A stretch of DNA of 64,000 nt from Undaria pinnatifida (lineage: Eukaryota > Sar > Phaeophyceae > Laminariales > Alariaceae), in NCBI GenBank assembly GCA_012845835.1, contig JABAKD010000025.1, positions 27,957,504 through 28,021,503 on the forward strand. The letters are read 5' to 3'. A program made the position numbers and the translations under genes. This document shows, piece by piece, positions 60,311 through 64,000 of the stretch. Positions within the stretch are counted from its first letter, which is position 1. Every line of letters starts with the position of its first letter. The notes under the pieces are model-generated. The model had not been told where the DNA came from. It searched no databases and worked only from the letters and a program-made list of their open reading frames with translations.

Positions 60311-60735
60311 GCATTAATTAGTGGTTTGGCGTCTGTTGCGCGCCGCAGCCTCCGGAGGGCCGCCGGAGGCGAAAAAAATGCGATATATGCGCGAATATAC
60401 TGAAAAACAAGTAACGAACTGCGTTTAAACGCCTCCCGAACCTCGAAAAAAAGACGTTTATCAGAATGCCTTGGGGTGTCTTCAAGCAGAAACGAGCTGA
60501 TCGAACTTACACTACCGAAGTCGGGAGCATCGCTGCGCCCAGGTCAATAGATATAAAGAGACATATTCATATCGTGTTCGCCATTCGCCATTCGCCATAG
60601 TGGATGATCGGTGACGTTCCCGATGCCCAGTCTCTGTGCCGTTTCCAAGTTACCGCTCGAGTAGCACATCAGCAGCAGCAGCAGCAGCAAAACCCGAGGA
60701 TAAGCCAGTGTATAGTCGAAGACGCCACACCAGGA
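60311..60735. other. No gene seen
   Basis: A short inverted repeat CCTCCGGAGG...CCGCCGGAGGCG lies at about 60350. (CAG)n at 60671-60688. Confidence 0.35.
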
Positions 60736-60739
60736 AGGT

Positions 60740-61135
60740 ATGACAAAAAGGACGAATTCTACGACAGAGGTAGCACTTTTCGTCTGAAATTGGGTCTGAA
60801 TGACGGGGCTCCTTAGCCCATAATGGTCAGAAAGAGGCCATTTTGTTTTCATGATTCTCGTTGTGTACCTAGGCCATCGGATTTGTCATCCGGCAGCAGT
60901 TAACTGTTCTATTTCTTTCCCAAATCAGTTTTTGGGAGAGGTCTTGAGCTCCTAAATCGAGGGGTAGTACAAGAAAAAAAGGGGTGCGCGTCTATTATCG
61001 TAGCACGCGTCTTTTCCCTGGTGTTCTATTTGCCCTGCACGCAATATCTGCCTGGCCGGTGAAACCCGACATGCTCCCAGCATTGTAGGGGATGCCCTGG
61101 TCGGCGCTCAGCAGGTCTACGAGCTTTCGACGATG
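60740..61135. repeat. Element end shared with 35490-35755, then repeat D piece
   Basis: TTTTCGTCTGAAAT, CATTTTGTTTT-ATGATTCTCG, CAGTTTTTGGGAGAGGTCTT and TATCGTAGCACGCGTC match the left flank and end of the 2.8-kb TIR element. 61020-61135 is a worn repeat D fragment. Confidence 0.55.
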
Positions 61136-61330
61136 GCCATGGATGAAGCGAGTACACCCCTTCCCCCCCCAGTTCCCGACCTTCATGAGCTGCAACTTCC
61201 ACACCGTCACTGCGGTAGTAGCTTGCTGTCGTTATCGCATGATGTCACACACATGACACTATCACCGTACAGCAGCCAGCAGCGATGTTTTTTGAGCTCA
61301 AACGCACTTTGGTGCCTTGTTCACTTCCGC

Positions 61331-61531
61331 CTAACAATCCCAAGATATTTTGTCGAAAATATCAGCGACTTCGGTGAGGATATCATCCGATGATTGAGCC
61401 GCGAGATTAACGCCTTGCTGCTTGTTCAACGATGAGAGCCGCATCAAAAGCTCAAGGCGTTCCACCGAAAGGGCGTTTCCGGTCTTGGACTTGATCCCGT
61501 TTGGCGCGGAGAACCCGCGCTCGCACTCAAC
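61331..61531 (-). pseudogene. hAT transposase C-terminal (dimerisation) remnant
   Basis: From 61531 leftward the minus strand reads VECERGFSAPNGIKSKTGN, then ALSVERLELLMRLSS and DILTEVADIFDKISWDC to a TAG at 61333-61331. The order ERGFS, N-x-IK-x-K, NAL-x-xE-x-L-x-xLMR-S is that of the C-terminal dimerisation region of hAT transposases and related zinc-finger proteins (from family knowledge). No start or catalytic part is seen upstream, so it is a fragment of about 66 residues. Confidence 0.65.
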
Positions 61532-61544
61532 CGACGGCTACTAA

Positions 61545-61860
61545 TTGTTTTCGACTATGGCGAATAGGAAAATGGGCCTAAAAATGTTCAACTACGGCCA
61601 ATTGGACAAAAGGCGCTTGGAAAAAAAACGCCTACGGCGATTTAGAAAAAAGCACCCCCTCAAAAAACGCCTGCGGCGAAAAAGACCCAGATCTTTTGTT
61701 TTTTTTCGCCTGAGACGAAAACAAGACCCCCCCCCCAAAAAAAAATGGCGAAACAAAAAAATCGCCTGCGCGGCGAAAAATGTTGCGCGCCAAAATCGCG
61801 TGTTGCGCTGCGCGCAACCAGCCTCGCGGCGACTGTTGCGCAAAACGTTTTTTTTACCCA
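61545..61860. repeat. Series of short GC hairpins separated by A-tracts
   Basis: CGCCTACGGCG, CGCCTGCGGCG and CGCCTGCGCGGCG, each followed by A-rich runs, then TTGCGCTGCGCGCAA. It reads open on both strands as basic peptides but shows no coding signature. Confidence 0.6.
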
Positions 61861-62266
61861 AATGTAACTGCCTCGTGGGTGCCTTACCATATTCACACTG
61901 TATTAAGGTGTTTCTTGGGAGGATCCTTGTCCATAGGATCCTCAGAAAGGACAGGTGTTTCTATCGCGAGACCACAACTGACAGCAGTACAAAACCCAGC
62001 AGGTAGTAGATTCTCTTATTATTGTTATCGAGCAAGACTTGCTGATATTTGGTCAGGACACAAGAGTGATCGAGAGGGGGGAGGAGAGGAGGGAGGGGGG
62101 TGGAGCTTGGCTCTGGCCAAGCTCCAGGTACCGGCTCTCATACTGGCGAGGTATCCAAACTTCATGCCAAACGTCAGTCCTGAGTGAAAGCTGCTAACTG
62201 CCTACGTCGGCCACTTCTACAAGGCCACGTGTGTGTGACTCATTGCATACTTGGAGTGGGAGTATG
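61861..62266. other. No gene seen
   Basis: CCAAGCTC/GAGCTTGG inverted repeat near 62102-62125. Otherwise nothing recognised. Confidence 0.3.
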
Positions 62267-62267
62267 A

Positions 62268-62842
62268 ACCAACTCACAACACAACCAATCACATCGAGTC
62301 CTAGTGTTCTCCTAAAAAAGTTCCTACTCTTTATGCGAAAGTGCAGCTAGTGTTCTCCTGAGAACCATCCTACTCTTTATGCGAAAGTGCAGCTACCTAC
62401 TATAAACCAATCAGCGCAGACCAACTCACAACACAACCAATCACATCGAGTCCTAGTGTTCTCCTGAGAACCATCTTACTCTTTATGCGAAAGTGCAGCT
62501 ACCTACTATAAACCAATCTGCGCAGACCAACTCACAACACAACCAATCACATCGAGTCCTAGTGTTCTCCTAAGAACGATCCTACTCTTTATGCGAAAGT
62601 GCAGCTACCTATTCTAAACCAATCAGGGCAGACCTACTCACAACACAACCAATCACATCGAGTCCTAGTGTTCTCCTAAGAACCATCCTACTCTTTATGC
62701 GAAAGTGCAGCTACCTATTCTAAACCAATCAGCGCAGACCAACTCACAACACAACCAATCACATCGAGTCCTAGTGTTCTCCTAAGAACGATCCTACTCT
62801 TTATGCGAAAGTGCAGCTACCTATTCTAAACCAATTAGCGCA
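62268..62842. repeat. 106-bp tandem repeat, five units
   Basis: Units begin ACCAACTCACAACACAACCA at 62268, 62420, 62526, 62632 and 62738. The last four are spaced exactly 106 bp. The first is longer by a 46-bp internal duplication of the CTACTCTTTATGCGAAAGTG segment. Unit identity is very high, so the array is young. Confidence 0.95.
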
Positions 62843-62924
62843 GGACGCGTAACATAGGGCAGGATGCTACCACTACTGTTGTGTTTCCTGCGTGCCCCGC
62901 AAATCACGTGGTTCATTGTACTAA

Positions 62925-63020
62925 TGTACGCGCGATCGGAGTATCACACACCAGCTTGCAAAGATGAGTTTTGACAAATATTCGATCTCACAGCTGGAGT
63001 GTTTTTTTATTTTTAAAATA
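62925..63020 (+). repeat. Repeat R, 3' fragment
   Basis: TACGCGCGATCGGAGTATCA, then ATGAGTTTTGACAAATATTC with a one-base deletion that breaks the MSFDKIF frame. Confidence 0.7.
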
Positions 63021-63390
63021 TGTGTACGTGCCGAATCCTGGATCGCACGACAGCCGTCCTAAACAATTTATTGATTCCGAATCTCACGATTGCGATTCCG
63101 AATCGCACAACAAATGAAGTAACGGAAATCAGACTTAAGTTATCAGCCGAGATATGACTTATCAACATAGATATGCGGTTGGTCTATAGCTAATACGGAT
63201 AGCTGATACCTAGTGGAACACTACAACAACTACGTGATGCGACCATTCCCCTTGTGCGGGAGTTAAGGTTCTCCACCACGCACAAAATGATCTAACTCGA
63301 TAACCGTCATGGTGACCGCCAAAAAAAAAACAAGACGGTACCCTGGTTGTCTAGCTCACGCAGTGATGGTCATACTTTACAGCGTCGTTG
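63021..63390. other. No gene seen
   Basis: Words GATTCCGAATC and CGAATCGCAC recur at 63070-63110. Nothing else is recognised. Confidence 0.3.
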
Positions 63391-63399
63391 CCAACCAAC

Positions 63400-63745
63400 G
63401 CCACCTCTAGGTAGGGGGGGGGGGGGCGGGTTTAATTGAAACTTGAGACCAAATAAATGAAATGGAGCTACTGCATGGGTGGCTCGAATAGTAACAAAAA
63501 TAATATCACCTGTCGGATAGTGTTTATAAAACTCTGACGGATTTGGCGGATTAACTCTGGCAGATTTAGATTTTCGGTGGAACGGAGGTCGAGGTGAGGG
63601 GATTGGGGGCCGGGGGGCGGGGGGGGGGGGTAGTTGGAGGGGGTTTTCAGGGCTGGGGGGGAAGGGGAGGCTGCGGAGGTGGAGAGGAGCAAAATATTCT
63701 ACCTGCATGCTAAATGCAGATGCCCAATATTTCAAATAAAACCTA
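63400..63745 (-). repeat. C-rich block, worn inverted copy (D4)
   Basis: The minus strand matches the AAATCCGCCAGAG, AATAAACACT and CCATGCCGCTGC order of the duplicated C-rich block, with G runs at 63415-63427 and 63604-63630 in place of C runs. Confidence 0.5.
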
Positions 63746-64000
63746 TGAGGTGGATGGGAGCAAAATATACGTCGTGTTGTTTTTACATGTACGATAATGG
63801 TGTTATTCATCTTAGTGTTTTGTTTTTATTTTCGAGTACTACGAATGGTACTTACGGTATCTGTTGTTGTGTTGCTTTTCTCTTATGCACCCTTGGCATG
63901 AATTAATTAAATATCGTCTATATATATCAATTCGCGATGATGGTGTCACCTGGGCAAAACAACCATTTGGGAGCTTTGGCCATCTAGGTATACCTGTGTG

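Noticed and set aside
62268-62842. CRISPR array in the 106-bp repeat
   Set aside because: Whole units repeat with no unique spacers, in a eukaryotic context.

Overview
This window looks like intron-rich, transposon-laden nuclear DNA of a eukaryote. GT-AG introns interrupt conserved reading frames, exons are small compared with introns, and most of the 64 kb is dispersed repeats, microsatellites and homopolymer tracts. No bacterial operons, rRNA, genuine tRNA or CRISPR array were seen. The gene family and repeat style suggest a stramenopile, plausibly a brown alga. That is inference from memory of such genomes and was not tested.

The only well-supported genes belong to one paralogous family of membrane receptors. 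Gene B (+, ATG at 19191, stop at 33398-33400) can be rebuilt as ten exons in consistent phase, giving 1154 residues: TM1, extracellular dCache-like sensor, TM2, HAMP-like linker, TPR-like helical region, and a C-terminal vWA domain with a DCTGS MIDAS motif. Gene A (-) lies head to head with it. Exon 1 starts at 18346 and exons 2-5 lie at 5428-5182, 3584-2991, 1988-1797 and 792-604; the rest runs off the left edge. Exons 4 and 5 of A and B have identical lengths (192 and 189 nt), and all matched junctions share phase. A third copy of exon 1 (gene C, +, 54964-55343) lies in a small segmental duplication and has no visible downstream exons.

Layout: 1-18346 gene A, with a possible 12.5-kb first intron holding SINEs, decayed tandem repeats (9.1-10.9 kb) and a palindromic 12-mer satellite (11.9-13.3 kb). 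18347-19190 is the shared divergent 5' region. 19191-33400 is gene B, whose first intron holds a broken LINE reverse transcriptase, (AAC)n and (AAT)n arrays and a SINE. 33401-48190 is gene-poor, with a 2.8-kb TIR element and a pair of inverted ~1-kb elements. 48.2-50.2 kb has two head-to-head SINEs and a tandem array with a hairpin in each unit. 50.9-54.4 kb duplicates the C-rich block of 42.9-44.5 kb. 54.9-64 kb has exon C, many copies of a 330-bp repeat, a 1.3-kb hAT-like element, a hAT transposase remnant and a 106-bp tandem repeat.

The genes suggest a sensory module: an outside Cache domain would bind a small ligand, TM2 and HAMP would relay the signal, and the cytosolic TPR/vWA part would bind protein partners. 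The bacterial-style input and HAMP joined to a vWA output resembling that of the VWKA alpha-kinases, with no kinase domain visible, is the most interesting biology here. Next in interest is a dispersed repeat carrying a near-invariant short start reading MSFDEIFDLTAGVYF.
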